A stretch of 64,000 nucleotides of DNA from Sphaerochaeta pleomorpha str. Grapes (GTDB taxonomy: Bacteria; Spirochaetota; Spirochaetia; Sphaerochaetales; Sphaerochaetaceae): the NCBI RefSeq assembly GCF_000236685.1, contig NC_016633.1, positions 3,167,815 to 3,231,814 of the forward strand, read 5' to 3'. The position numbers were made by a program, and so were the translations under genes. Under the pieces are notes generated by a model, which was not told the origin of the DNA, did no database searches, and was given only the letters and a program-made list of their open reading frames with translations. Each line of letters starts with the position of its first letter. Position 1 is the first letter of the stretch. Below are positions 54,950 through 63,881 of this stretch, piece after piece.

Positions 54950-55995
54950 TAGACGCTCATGTACACCTCCGTGACTGGGGGCAGAGGGAGAAAGAAACAC
55001 TCGCCCATGGCTTTGCAGTTGCCAAACTATGTGGGGTCGAAGAATTCTTTGACATGCCCAATACTGTTCCCCCATTGACCTCGGAGCAGGAAATCCTGAG
55101 ACGGCTTGAAGATGCAAAGGCAGCCGGGCTTAAAAATTCGTACCATCTGTACGCAGGGTTGACCGGGGACAGTCAGCAGATTGCGTCCATGGTAGAATTG
55201 ACAAAGAAACTCAAGGGGCAGGTAATTGGGTTGAAACTTTTTGCCGGTCACTCGACCGGCAATATGGGCCTTGTTACCGAACAGCAGCAGCGAAAGGTCT
55301 ATGAAGAACTTGCCGCCTCGCAGTACGAGGGCGTTGTTGCCGTTCACTGCGAGAAGGAATCACTATTGTTGCCAGACTTGGAAGACCCCACTGATTTTTC
55401 CACCCATTCTCTCGCCCGTCCCTCCAAAGCAGAAGTGCAATCGGTTGCAGACCAGCTCGAATTTTGCAGGGATGCAGGCTTCAAGGGCACCTTGCATATC
55501 TGCCATTTGAGTTCACCTGAAGCCCTCGACCTCATCGAAGAGGCAAAAAGACGGGGCCAAAAGGTCACCTGTGCCGTTACGCCTCACCATGTTTTGCTTT
55601 CCAGCGAGGTTGCCAAAGATCAATCGCTTTATGCAAAGATGAATCCTCCCTTGCGCTCGGAAGCGGAGCGGAAACAACTTTTCTCAGCCTTGCTTTCAGG
55701 TAGGATTGACTGGATCGAAACTGATCATGCACCCCACACCCTGCAGGACAAGCGTAATGGTGCCTGCGGAATACCGGGTTTCAGCGGTCTGTTGCTCTTG
55801 GTAAAGGTGCTTCTTGACAACGATTGTTCTCCCACTCTGCTAAAGCTTCTTGTGGGGGGGAGGGTAAGCCAGGTCTTTGGTTTGGGAAAAAAAGATATCT
55901 TTATACCAGCCTATGAGAATCTTTTGGAATTGTCTTCACAAGCTGCCAAAATGTACGTTTTTGATCCTTTTTTGACTGTACGGCAAAAATGTTGA
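54946..55995 (+). CDS. pyrC: Dihydroorotase
   Basis: 349 residues of the amidohydrolase superfamily: metal ligands in IDAHVHLRDWG, DMPNTVPPLT, and ETDHAPHT, with AVTPHHVLLS and KMNPPLRSEAERK between. It closes carbamoyl aspartate to dihydroorotate. The chain ends soon after AYENLLELSSQ and is shorter than the ~420-residue class I enzymes, closer to the compact type. Overlaps the PyrD-PyrK gene by four bases; last gene of an operon with every step from carbamoyl aspartate formation to UMP except carbamoyl-phosphate synthase. Confidence 0.94.
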   Translation: MIDAHVHLRDWGQREKETLAHGFAVAKLCGVEEFFDMPNTVPPLTSEQEILRRLEDAKAAGLKNSYHLYAGLTGDSQQIASMVELTKKLKGQVIGLKLFAGHSTGNMGLVTEQQQRKVYEELAASQYEGVVAVHCEKESLLLPDLEDPTDFSTHSLARPSKAEVQSVADQLEFCRDAGFKGTLHICHLSSPEALDLIEEAKRRGQKVTCAVTPHHVLLSSEVAKDQSLYAKMNPPLRSEAERKQLFSALLSGRIDWIETDHAPHTLQDKRNGACGIPGFSGLLLLVKVLLDNDCSPTLLKLLVGGRVSQVFGLGKKDIFIPAYENLLELSSQAAKMYVFDPFLTVRQKC

Positions 55996-55997
55996 CG

Positions 55998-56047
55998 TAG
56001 ACATGTCTAAATAGTTCACTTGCGGTATCATCTGGGTATGATATACT
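55998..56047 (+). promoter_or_regulatory. Palindrome and promoter upstream of the 494-residue membrane protein gene
   Basis: TAGACATGTCTA (55998-56009) is a perfect 12-bp palindrome, operator-like. Eleven bases on, TTGCGG (56020-56025), 16-bp spacer and TATACT (56042-56047) form a reasonable promoter, with the GGAGGGTAGG ribosome site immediately after. The palindrome would lie just upstream of the -35. Confidence 0.5.
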
Positions 56048-56072
56048 ACTCCAACGTGGAGGGTAGGTATCT

Positions 56073-57557
56073 ATGATTGATTTACGGAAGCATTCAAGCA
56101 GACATCTTGAAACCAAAATCATCCTTCCCATTCCTGAGAGCAAGTCCTATGAACGGGAAATACATTACTATCTTTTTTCTCCCCCACAGCTGTATGTAAA
56201 CAAGACTACCTACTCAGAAACAAGCATGCTCCATAAGTTCCAGTGCCATGGAAGATATTCTTCTCCGGAAATTACCCTGGAGGAACTCATTGATGAAGAC
56301 AATGAGATGAGTCCTCTGGTAGTCTTGAAAAATTACACTGCTAGCCTTGAAAAAGACGTTACCTCGATACCTGAGAGAAATGTTGTCCATGAATTGCAGA
56401 CTGTCGTAAATTCCCTTCGCCATGAGAACAAAGCCTGCCTGCAGGATTGCAAGGACATGGTGAAACTTGGTATGGTCAAGGATTTGCGGAAAACCCTCGA
56501 AGACTGGTATGTAAACATTAATATGCTTAAAGATACCGTACGGGATTTGCTCATTCATATCCGAACCAAATTCTCCCCTGACAATAGGGTCCTGCTCGCT
56601 TTTCTATGGGCAGATGAGGCAATTAGCCTGCTTGATGAAAAAGAAGCCATTGACCTGTATATGGCGACGTCTCCCCTCAATGCGCAGTTCCCTGTGATTC
56701 TTCCCAAGCTTTTGTCTTTTTCGCGGGAAGAAGCAAACTATAGGGTTCGCGAACAATATCAGAGTGGAAGCAATAACCCCGAGACTGTGCAATACCGGAA
56801 AGCGGTTTTGAAAAAATGGACACAGTCGGCCCTTTACCTCGTTCCCGAGATTTCTCGTTGGCCGATGAGGGTTTCTCAGATTCTTGCCGGTACTGCTGCT
56901 GCAATCGCCATGGCGTTTGCCACGCTGGCGGCTATTTTTGCAGAGAAAACATTTATCAAGAATAGCCTGCAGTGGGCCCTGATCGTAATTATTGCCTATG
57001 TCTTCAAGGACCGCATCAAGGAATGGCTGAGGTCTTTTTTCAATGCTGTTTTGCCTAAGATGATGGCCGACGAGATATCATCGTTTCTTTCGCCCAAGAC
57101 CGGGGCGAGAATCTGCACAAGCCGAATCAAACTGAATTATCTGGAATTCGCAGAAATTCCCAAGGAAGTGAAGGATATCCGAAGGGACAATAACAATCCT
57201 TTTGCCGACATGCTTCCCAAGGAAGACGTTATCCACTATGTTCGAAACCTTATCATGCACCCGTATGAGAGAAAGGATAATGAGCAGAGCCAGCTCCCCC
57301 GGGAAAACAATTTTACCTTGGTGACCAGGATTCGGCTTGACGATTTCCTCAAGGAAATGGATGACCCGAACGACATTGTTTTCAGAATGGACCCGAACGC
57401 TGATGAACTTGACCAGCTGAACAGCGAACGGGTCTACCATTTGCACCTTGTCATACGCGAATGTTCAATAAAAGATGATATTGATCTGTACAGTCATTAT
57501 TGCATTGTGCTCAATAAGTCAGGTATCGTACGGATCGAACAAATGCCTGACAACTAG
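56073..57557 (+). CDS. Conserved-looking membrane protein of unknown function
   Basis: 494 residues. No signal peptide. Two membrane helices near the middle (~273-292 IAMAFATLAAIFAE region and ~297-312 LQWALIVIIAYVFK) divide a helical N-terminal half from a C-terminal half that includes RIKLNYLEFAEIPKEVKDIR and DELDQLNSERVYHLHLVIRE. The N-terminal half ends with LYLVPEISRWPMRVSQILAG. I recognise no family. Its own promoter and the convergent HD hydrolase gene (4-bp overlap of the 3' ends) make it a single-gene unit. Confidence 0.75.
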   Translation: MIDLRKHSSRHLETKIILPIPESKSYEREIHYYLFSPPQLYVNKTTYSETSMLHKFQCHGRYSSPEITLEELIDEDNEMSPLVVLKNYTASLEKDVTSIPERNVVHELQTVVNSLRHENKACLQDCKDMVKLGMVKDLRKTLEDWYVNINMLKDTVRDLLIHIRTKFSPDNRVLLAFLWADEAISLLDEKEAIDLYMATSPLNAQFPVILPKLLSFSREEANYRVREQYQSGSNNPETVQYRKAVLKKWTQSALYLVPEISRWPMRVSQILAGTAAAIAMAFATLAAIFAEKTFIKNSLQWALIVIIAYVFKDRIKEWLRSFFNAVLPKMMADEISSFLSPKTGARICTSRIKLNYLEFAEIPKEVKDIRRDNNNPFADMLPKEDVIHYVRNLIMHPYERKDNEQSQLPRENNFTLVTRIRLDDFLKEMDDPNDIVFRMDPNADELDQLNSERVYHLHLVIRECSIKDDIDLYSHYCIVLNKSGIVRIEQMPDN

Positions 57558-58105
57558 AGACCTATCTGGCTCTGGACCCCGGTCATGGCATCAATGGTAA
57601 TCTGAATGATTGCAGGGATTTCCATGTCGATCATATCCGCACCCTTGGTGATCAGGTCACGGTTGACCCCTGCCGCGAAACCTTTCGAAGCCCATTTTTT
57701 CTTTACGGATTTTACACTCATGCCTTGCATTCTCTCTGGGCGCATAAGTGCTGTGGCATATACGAGGCCTGTCAGTTCATCGATGGTATAGAGGACTTTT
57801 TCCATGAAAAGGGTGGGTTCGATATTGCTGCATAGTCCCCAGCCATGGCTGCAGACAGCATGGATAAAATTTTCATCCGCCCCGATTTCTTTCAGCAGTT
57901 CAGGAGCCTTTGTGCAATGTTCCTCAGGAAAACTACCGTAATCGACATCATGGAGCAATCCGACAAGAGCCCAATAGTCTGTATCTTCACCTTGCAGTCT
58001 GGCAAATTCCCTCATGGTGGCCTCTACACAAAAAGCATGGGTGACCAAGGCTTCCGACGCATTATATTTTCGTAGCAAAGAGAGAGCTTCTTCTCTGGTA
58101 AACAT
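57554..58105 (-). CDS. HD-domain hydrolase
   Basis: 183 residues with the HD metal site: early His in ALVTHAFCVEATMREFA, LVGLLHDVDYGSFPEEH, then HAVCSHGWGLCSNIEPT and YTIDELTGLVYATALMRPER. Proteins of this size and layout are HDIG-type phosphohydrolases acting on nucleotides or nucleotide-like substrates; the actual one is unknown. GGAGG lies before the ATG, and TATACT on the minus strand about 20 bases upstream is a likely -10. Confidence 0.87.
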   Translation of the reverse strand: MFTREEALSLLRKYNASEALVTHAFCVEATMREFARLQGEDTDYWALVGLLHDVDYGSFPEEHCTKAPELLKEIGADENFIHAVCSHGWGLCSNIEPTLFMEKVLYTIDELTGLVYATALMRPERMQGMSVKSVKKKWASKGFAAGVNRDLITKGADMIDMEIPAIIQITIDAMTGVQSQIGL

Positions 58106-58264
58106 ATATTCCTCCTGTTTTGAAGAGTATAGGGTTTTTTCCTTTTTTTTAAAACAAAGAATGGAGGTTTTTTAAGATTGCCTTGGCCCCTTGTTGAAAA
58201 AAAAACATTATTATGGAGGATTCCCCTTTATCCTGTTTGTTAGGTTATGGTAGTATGGGTATGC

Positions 58265-58292
58265 AATTCCTAAGCTTAGGGAATTATTTTTT
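58265..58292 (+). terminator. Palindromic hairpin with T-run in the corA leader region
   Basis: AATTCC (58265-58270) pairs with GGAATT (58280-58285), and the core CCTAAGCTTAGG (58269-58280) is a perfect 12-bp palindrome. Six T residues follow (58287-58292). It can be read as an intrinsic terminator 18 bases before the small leader ORF, or as an operator, because a weak promoter (TTGTTA 58237-58242, 17 bp, TATGCA) would start transcription inside it. The rest of the 349-bp gap 58106-58454 holds A-runs and the leader ORF. Confidence 0.5.
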
Positions 58293-58309
58293 CCGTGGAG
58301 GAGGATCCT

Positions 58310-58390
58310 ATGTCTGTTTCAGACGAAGGTGGCAGTATAACACCCCTGCCTAGTTATTTACCCTTGGCGTCCTCCTTTCCCATAATCTAG
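58310..58390 (+). CDS. Possible corA leader peptide (26 residues)
   Basis: A strong ribosome site (GTGGAGGAGG, 5 bases before the ATG) opens a 26-codon frame that begins MSVSDEGGSITPLPSYLPLA and ends SSFPII, stopping 64 bases before corA. It has an Asp-Glu pair early and four prolines, including TPLP. Salmonella mgtA and corA also carry short proline-rich leader ORFs (MgtL contains TPLP) that sense Mg or proline through ribosome behaviour. TCCTCC within the frame (58369-58374) is complementary to the GGAGGA of its own ribosome site, so the leader could fold on itself. Analogy only. Confidence 0.45.
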   Translation: MSVSDEGGSITPLPSYLPLASSFPII

Positions 58391-58454
58391 CCCTTTTGGG
58401 GTTATGTTCTGATGTGGAAATGAAGGTACGCCTTACCTATTCCATGGAGGAACT

Positions 58455-59513
58455 ATGATTACTATTAGAAACAACGTCGTTACGACCAATCCAGGTGATC
58501 CCGTACAGGCTGCATCCTATACTTGGGTAGATGCAAGGGATGTCAATCGCGATGACATCACCTTGCTTGAAGAACAATATGCTATTTCCAGCGAGTTGCT
58601 GGCAGATATCATGGACCAGGACGAGCAGTCACGCATTGAGAAAGAAGACGACTATGTCGCTCTCATCGTACGTCTGCCAGCCCTTGCCGATGATTGCAAA
58701 GGTATCAACCAATATGCAGTACCCTTAGGGATTGTCCTCTATAAGGACACTGTCATAACTATCTGCCAGAGCGACAGTATTGTATTGGAAGATTTTTCCA
58801 GAAACCGATATCGGCAATATCCCGTAGGGACAAAGGAAGGCTTTGTCATCAGCATTCTCGGCCGTGCTGTCATGGTATATATTCGCTTGTTAAAATATAT
58901 CAACAGACAGAAATCCCTCGTTGAAGAACAGTTGCATAAGAGCATCATGAACTATGAGCTGATCCAGTTGCTCCAGATCCAGAAATCACTGGTATATTTT
59001 TCTACAAGCCTCACTACCAACGAGGCATTGCTTGAGCGATTGCTCAAGACCCCCTATTTCAAGATTAGCACGGAAGAGGAGCAGGATTTTCTAGAGGATG
59101 TTATCACCGATAACAAACAGGCTATTGAAATGGCCAATATCTATGCTTCAATCCTTACTGGGACGATGGATGCTTTTGCTTCGGTAATCAGCAACAATAT
59201 GAATGTCATCATGAAACGGTTGACTATCATTTCCATAAGCCTGATGTTCCCTACCTTTATTGTAAGTTTCTATGGAATGAACCTGGAACTACCCCTGATG
59301 CATTTCCAATATGCCTGGATTGTTGCACTGCTGGCATGTGGCCTGAGCGCCTTTGTCGGGACTTGGTTTCTTTCTGACAGGAGGAACCAGAGGCTGATCC
59401 AACGCACTATGCAAGGTGGCGTACTCCCTGAGAAAGAAGCGATGAAAAGAAAAGAAAGAAGAAGAGAGAAAAGAAGAGAGAAAAGCAAAAAAAAGAGGTC
59501 GCTGGTAGATTGA
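58455..59513 (+). CDS. corA: CorA-family magnesium/divalent metal channel
   Basis: 352 residues: a large cytoplasmic domain (1-~255, with EQSRIEKEDDYVALIVRLPA near the start and a long helical stalk NYELIQLLQIQKSLVYFSTS), then two membrane helices joined by the selectivity motif YGMN at 273-276. The C-terminal tail after helix 2 is unusually basic (KRKERRREKRREKSKKKR), probably binding phospholipid head groups or the stalk. It takes up Mg2+ (perhaps Co2+ or Ni2+) down the membrane potential. GGAGG precedes the ATG; a leader ORF lies upstream. Confidence 0.95.
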   Translation: MITIRNNVVTTNPGDPVQAASYTWVDARDVNRDDITLLEEQYAISSELLADIMDQDEQSRIEKEDDYVALIVRLPALADDCKGINQYAVPLGIVLYKDTVITICQSDSIVLEDFSRNRYRQYPVGTKEGFVISILGRAVMVYIRLLKYINRQKSLVEEQLHKSIMNYELIQLLQIQKSLVYFSTSLTTNEALLERLLKTPYFKISTEEEQDFLEDVITDNKQAIEMANIYASILTGTMDAFASVISNNMNVIMKRLTIISISLMFPTFIVSFYGMNLELPLMHFQYAWIVALLACGLSAFVGTWFLSDRRNQRLIQRTMQGGVLPEKEAMKRKERRREKRREKSKKKRSLVD

Positions 59514-59566
59514 ATCATTTGTAATTCCAATGCTATCATCTCGCCAATCGGGAGATTCTGATACCT

Positions 59567-60205
59567 ATGAATAGCCTTTCGTTTCTTTGTGATACCTTTT
59601 TGGGTACCTATGCCGAAGAGTCCTTCAAAAGCCTTGTGGAACTCTATGCGACAATTGAGCATGATACGCAGCTTTTTTGTTTTGAGAATTCTATTGCCTG
59701 TGGTCCCGGTTGCGGCACCTGTTGTGAACACTTCATTCCTGATATTACCAATGCTGAAGCCCGTCTGGTCGCTGCCTACCTTCTCTTTGTGAAAAACGAC
59801 CAGACTCTACTCGATAAGCTTGAAAACTTCGACCAAAACTCCGAAGGTCCCTGTCCCCTCTATGATTTTGGCAATGCCCATCACTGCACAGTCTATGAGG
59901 TACGGCCTTTGATCTGTCGGCTTTTCGGAGCCTGCGCCAGCCAGGATAAAAACGGCAGCGCCGTTTTCAGACGCTGCCGGTATAATACTGAGGGTACGAT
60001 GCCCATGCTCCTGCATTTTACCAATGAAGTCCCTGTAATGCAGGATTTTGCGTATGCAATCCGTTCGCTCGATATGGATCAGGTTGGGGCACGGTTGCTT
60101 CCGGAAGCAGTGACCGAGATGGCCGAGCAGTTGAAATTCCTTCGCTCGATGCTTGGTTTCCAGAATGACAACCCGGACGATACCCCGAACCCGATCGCAA
60201 GCTAG
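59567..60205 (+). CDS. YkgJ-family cysteine cluster protein
   Basis: 212 residues. The zinc or iron-sulfur site is formed by CGPGCGTCCEHFIPDITNAE near residue 45, then PCPLYDFGNAHHCTVYEVRPLIC-type cysteines (PCPLYD, HHCTVYEVRPLICRLFGAC) and RRCRYN. Family members are small soluble metal-binding proteins, probably iron-sulfur, with unknown reaction. Inside the gene, AAAACGGC (59949-59956) and GCCGTTTT (59960-59967) form a perfect 8-bp hairpin with a 3-nt loop, resembling a terminator within the coding sequence. The 3' end overlaps the methyltransferase gene by four bases. Confidence 0.87.
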   Translation: MNSLSFLCDTFLGTYAEESFKSLVELYATIEHDTQLFCFENSIACGPGCGTCCEHFIPDITNAEARLVAAYLLFVKNDQTLLDKLENFDQNSEGPCPLYDFGNAHHCTVYEVRPLICRLFGACASQDKNGSAVFRRCRYNTEGTMPMLLHFTNEVPVMQDFAYAIRSLDMDQVGARLLPEAVTEMAEQLKFLRSMLGFQNDNPDDTPNPIAS

Positions 60206-61425
60206 CGGATTACCCTGAGAATGTAACCCTTGAGGTATTCGGACTCTGGGAAGGATATCCGTATCGGATGGTCTTCGCCTTGGCCGAGTACCCTTAAGAT
60301 TTGGATTTCTACCTGTGCATCTTTGGCACTCCAGGCAAGAATTGTCCTGAGCATTTCACTTGAGATTGCCCCTGAACACGAGAACGTAGCAATAATTCCC
60401 CCATTCTTGATTTTTTGCATCGCAAGTCTGTTCAGATCCTTGTAGGCTTTGGCTGCATTGTCAGCCTGTGCTTTCGTCTGGGCAAGCTTGGGTGGGTCAA
60501 GAATAATCAAATCATATTTGTTTTCCTCTATCAGACGCATCTGCTCAAAGATGTTGCAACAGGTTGTGGTAACCTTTTCCCTGCTGTCAGCAGGTATTGC
60601 TTTTGCATCCTGGTTAATGTGGATATGAACCAGGCTCTGGTGCAAGGCATCGTTGCTCGAATCGAGACAATCGACCTGTTTTGCCCCGCTTCTGAGCGCA
60701 TGGAGCGTGAAGGCACCGGTATAACTGCATCCATCAAGGACGACAGCATCCTTGCAATATGGCTCGATAGCCTTTCTGTTTTCTCTCTGGTCACAGTAGA
60801 ATCCGCTTTTTTGGCCTCTTCCTGGAATTATCTCATACAAGAGGTTGTCTTCTCGGAATCTGATAGGGTCGAGTTTCTTGCTCGGGGTAAAATAAGCACC
60901 GTTTTGCCAGAACAAAGCAGTCTCACTTAAATGTTCCGAAGCACAGAAAGCGCTATCGGTGGTGACGATTATCATTGCCGGGTTCAAAAGGTTCTGAAGG
61001 GTTTCCACTACGAGGTCCTTGTGGTCCCAGGCAACCCTTGCACTGATAATAATGCGGATTAGCGTTCCGTATACATCGGCAACGAGGCCCGGCAACATGT
61101 CGGCTTCACCGAAAATGATTCTGAACGTTGTATTTGGGCTTGCCTTGTCCTGAAAAAAAGAACTCCTGCGAAGCACGCTCTTTTTGATTGTCTCAGCCCA
61201 CCAGTAATCATCAATGTGATCCTTTTCGTTCCAGGAAAGCAAATGGAGGGGAATATGGCTTTCTTTGTCATACCAGCCCCAGGCAATGAATTTGCCTTCC
61301 TCGGTGAGCACTTTTGCGACACCGCTTTCATCCGATTCGGAAGTAGCGATGGCCCCGGAAAAAACCCATGGATGGTGGCGTAAAAGCTGTTTTTCTTTGC
61401 CACTTTTAATTGTAATCGATTGCAT
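60202..61425 (-). CDS. Class I SAM-dependent rRNA cytosine-5 methyltransferase, RlmI-like
   Basis: 407 residues. An N-terminal PUA-like RNA-binding part (LRHHPWVFSGAIATSES) is followed by the methyltransferase core: the cofactor loop VVLDGCSYTGAFTLHA, the catalytic site LIILDPPKLAQ, and the cysteine motif TFSCSGAISSEM. It resembles RlmI, which makes m5C1962 in 23S rRNA. The start at 61425 (MQSITIKSGKEKQ) fits the family; the open extension to 61740 overlaps the next gene's start and lacks conservation. No ribosome site is clear. Confidence 0.9.
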   Translation of the reverse strand: MQSITIKSGKEKQLLRHHPWVFSGAIATSESDESGVAKVLTEEGKFIAWGWYDKESHIPLHLLSWNEKDHIDDYWWAETIKKSVLRRSSFFQDKASPNTTFRIIFGEADMLPGLVADVYGTLIRIIISARVAWDHKDLVVETLQNLLNPAMIIVTTDSAFCASEHLSETALFWQNGAYFTPSKKLDPIRFREDNLLYEIIPGRGQKSGFYCDQRENRKAIEPYCKDAVVLDGCSYTGAFTLHALRSGAKQVDCLDSSNDALHQSLVHIHINQDAKAIPADSREKVTTTCCNIFEQMRLIEENKYDLIILDPPKLAQTKAQADNAAKAYKDLNRLAMQKIKNGGIIATFSCSGAISSEMLRTILAWSAKDAQVEIQILRVLGQGEDHPIRISFPESEYLKGYILRVIR

Positions 61426-61504
61426 AGGTAAACAGTATCTGAACAGCGGTATTTTGTCAAAACGTTTGTTGACTTGTATTGCAAGGATACTGGATAATGA
61501 CCAT

Positions 61505-62179
61505 ATGCAGGAATCAAGAATACAGGCGGTCCTCTTTGATCTGGATGGAACGTTAGTCGATACTATTGAAGATATTACTGCAGCATTGAATGCTGCTTTA
61601 GCGGATGAAGGACTTGCTCCCTTGACACTCGAACAGGGCAAGAAGGTAGTAGGAAGGGGACTGAGGAACGCAATTGCCGGTGCTTTGGAACTGCAAGGAC
61701 ACAAGGTGACCGAGACACGGATGGATTCACTGTTTTCCATTTTGACAGACTATTATATTGCTCACGCCACGGTCTATTGCAAACCTTATGAGGGGATTTC
61801 CACTCTTTTGGAAGCACTGAACAGAAAAAGAATTCCCCTTGGGGTTTTTTCGAACAAGGATGATGTCCTGACCAAGGTTATCGTCAAAGAAATGTTTCCA
61901 AAGATACGGTTTGAATGGATTCGGGGTATGCGCTCCGATTTCCCCCGGAAACCGGAACCGGCTGGTGTCTTGCACTTTTGCAAGAATCTAGGCCTGCCTG
62001 TGGGGTCACTGCTGTATGTTGGCGATTCGGAGGTGGATTGGCAAACAGCACAAAATGCAGGTTGCCTGCATGTCTTGGTTACTTGGGGGTTTCGCAAGAG
62101 AAGCGAGCTGCTTACAATTGAAGGAGCCCGGTTGGTTGATTCTGTAAAAGAATTGGAGGATGCATGCAATGGCTTATAA
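61505..62179 (+). CDS. HAD-family phosphoglycolate phosphatase-like protein
   Basis: 224 residues: nucleophile motif VLFDLDGTLVDTIEDI, cap domain to ~residue 90, GVFSNKDDV (Ser/Asn motif), RSDFPRKPEPAGV (lysine) and LYVGDSEVDWQTAQNAG (Mg site). This matches phosphoglycolate phosphatase more closely than the HAD protein at 34886, but a different phosphomonoester is possible. Divergent from the methyltransferase; the start at 61505 is the conserved one although the frame is open to 61265. The phosphosugar mutase gene overlaps its last 11 bases. Confidence 0.9.
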   Translation: MQESRIQAVLFDLDGTLVDTIEDITAALNAALADEGLAPLTLEQGKKVVGRGLRNAIAGALELQGHKVTETRMDSLFSILTDYYIAHATVYCKPYEGISTLLEALNRKRIPLGVFSNKDDVLTKVIVKEMFPKIRFEWIRGMRSDFPRKPEPAGVLHFCKNLGLPVGSLLYVGDSEVDWQTAQNAGCLHVLVTWGFRKRSELLTIEGARLVDSVKELEDACNGL

Positions 62180-63881
62180 TGAGAAAGAACTGAGAAATAA
62201 GGCTGAAGCTTATCGTAAGGCTGAGAATGATCCGTTATTCAAGAAAGAAATCGAAGATGCCCTGTCAGAGAAAAACTGGGAAAACCTTTTTGACCGATTC
62301 TATACCACCCTGGCGTTTGGGACAGCAGGAATGAGAGGCGTGCTCGGGGGTGGGACAAACAGGATCAATAACCTTATAGTTCGAAAAGTTACCCAAGGAC
62401 TCAGTGAATATCTGAATGAAACCTCAACGAACCCTTCTGTGGTCATCGCCTATGACAGCCGGCACTACAGCAAGGAATTTGCCATGGAAGCTTCCCTGGT
62501 CCTGGCGGGCAATGGGGTATCGGTATATCTGTACGATACGCTCCATCCGGTCCCGATGCTGAGCTTTGCCGTACGGTATCTCAAGACGACAGCGGGAATT
62601 GTAATAACTGCAAGCCATAATCCAGCAAAATACAACGGTTACAAAGTGTATTGGTCCGATGGGGGACAGGTTACCCCTCCCCATGATTTCAATATTGCAG
62701 GAAAGGCCAATGCGGTAAAATATGAGGACATCCACTGCCTGACTGAGAAGCAGGCAAGGGACAAAGGCCTTTTGGTCCCCGTACCGGAATCTGTCGATGA
62801 AGCTTATTACCATATGGTCCTTGCCAGTCTGCGCAGGCCAGCTTTAGTCCAGAACAGTCCCATTACCGTTGCCTACACTCCCTTGCATGGAACAGGGAAT
62901 GTCCCGTTGCGCCACCTGCTTGAGCGCGTCGGCATACGGTGTGTTGTGGTCAAGGAACAGGAACAGCCTGACGGTTCTTTCCCGACAGTTACCCTTCCAA
63001 ACCCGGAAAACCCCCAGGCAATGGAACGCGTCATTGAATTGGCAAAGAAAGTTAAGGCAGATATTGTGCTGGGAACTGACCCCGATGCTGACCGTCTGGG
63101 CATAGCTATTCCCGTCTCTGCAGATAAGAAAGAATATAAATTGCTGACTGGTAATCAGATAGCGGCTTTGCTCTGTGATTACCTGATTCGATCAAATGAA
63201 GAATTGCAAACCGAAAAGAGAACTCCCCTCTGTGTGAAAAGCCTGGTTACAACCGATTTGGTAAAAGACATAACCCTTAAACACGGCGGCAAATGCAAGG
63301 AAGTCCTTACCGGATTCAAATACATAGCTGAACAGATTGCCGCCCTCGAAGGCCCGCGGGGAGAGGACGAATATTTTCTCTTCGGATGTGAGGAAAGTTA
63401 TGGCTATCTTACCGTTCCTTCCGTGCGGGACAAAGATGCAGTGAGTTCTGCTTTGGTCGCAGTTGAGATGATGTGCTATTATGCAAAGCAAGGAATTTTG
63501 CTGCAGCAACGGCTGGAGGCAATCTATGATGAGTATGGATACCGCTCTGAAGTTGTCTTTTCCCGGGATTACGAAGGATCAGCAGGGAAAGAGCGAATGG
63601 TTTCCATCATGACTTCCTTACGGAGCCTTAAAGAGGGCGATGTGCTTGCCGGCCGTACAATCGATTCAATCGAAGACCTGCTTTCTAAAACCTATACAGG
63701 ATTCCCCCCCTCGGATGTGGTTATTATCCACTTCGTCGGTGGTGAGAAATTGGTAGTCAGGCCTAGCGGAACAGAACCAAAGATTAAATACTATCTGTTT
63801 TTGACTGCACCGAAAGGAAAAGCTGACTTGTTGCAACAACAGTTGCCTTCCATCGTAGAAACATTCAAGGCGGCGTTATAA
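62169..63881 (+). CDS. Phosphosugar mutase (phosphoglucomutase/phosphomannomutase family)
   Basis: 570 residues of the alpha-D-phosphohexomutase superfamily, long form as in PgcA-type phosphoglucomutases. The phosphoserine is S149 in GIVITASHNPAKYNGYKVY; the metal loop is TDPDADRLG and the sugar loop GCEESYG; the C-terminal phosphate site is VRPSGTEPKIKYY. It interconverts glucose-1- and glucose-6-phosphate (or the mannose pair). The ATG at 62169 has GGAGG 10 bases upstream, whereas the ATG at 62160 directly abuts that site. It is coupled to the phosphatase upstream and to the partial gene downstream. Confidence 0.93.
   Translation: MAYNEKELRNKAEAYRKAENDPLFKKEIEDALSEKNWENLFDRFYTTLAFGTAGMRGVLGGGTNRINNLIVRKVTQGLSEYLNETSTNPSVVIAYDSRHYSKEFAMEASLVLAGNGVSVYLYDTLHPVPMLSFAVRYLKTTAGIVITASHNPAKYNGYKVYWSDGGQVTPPHDFNIAGKANAVKYEDIHCLTEKQARDKGLLVPVPESVDEAYYHMVLASLRRPALVQNSPITVAYTPLHGTGNVPLRHLLERVGIRCVVVKEQEQPDGSFPTVTLPNPENPQAMERVIELAKKVKADIVLGTDPDADRLGIAIPVSADKKEYKLLTGNQIAALLCDYLIRSNEELQTEKRTPLCVKSLVTTDLVKDITLKHGGKCKEVLTGFKYIAEQIAALEGPRGEDEYFLFGCEESYGYLTVPSVRDKDAVSSALVAVEMMCYYAKQGILLQQRLEAIYDEYGYRSEVVFSRDYEGSAGKERMVSIMTSLRSLKEGDVLAGRTIDSIEDLLSKTYTGFPPSDVVIIHFVGGEKLVVRPSGTEPKIKYYLFLTAPKGKADLLQQQLPSIVETFKAAL

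Noticed and set aside
58106-58454. M-box or other known Mg riboswitch upstream of corA
   Set aside because: None of the conserved M-box blocks could be found on either strand; the leader ORF and hairpin explain the region better.
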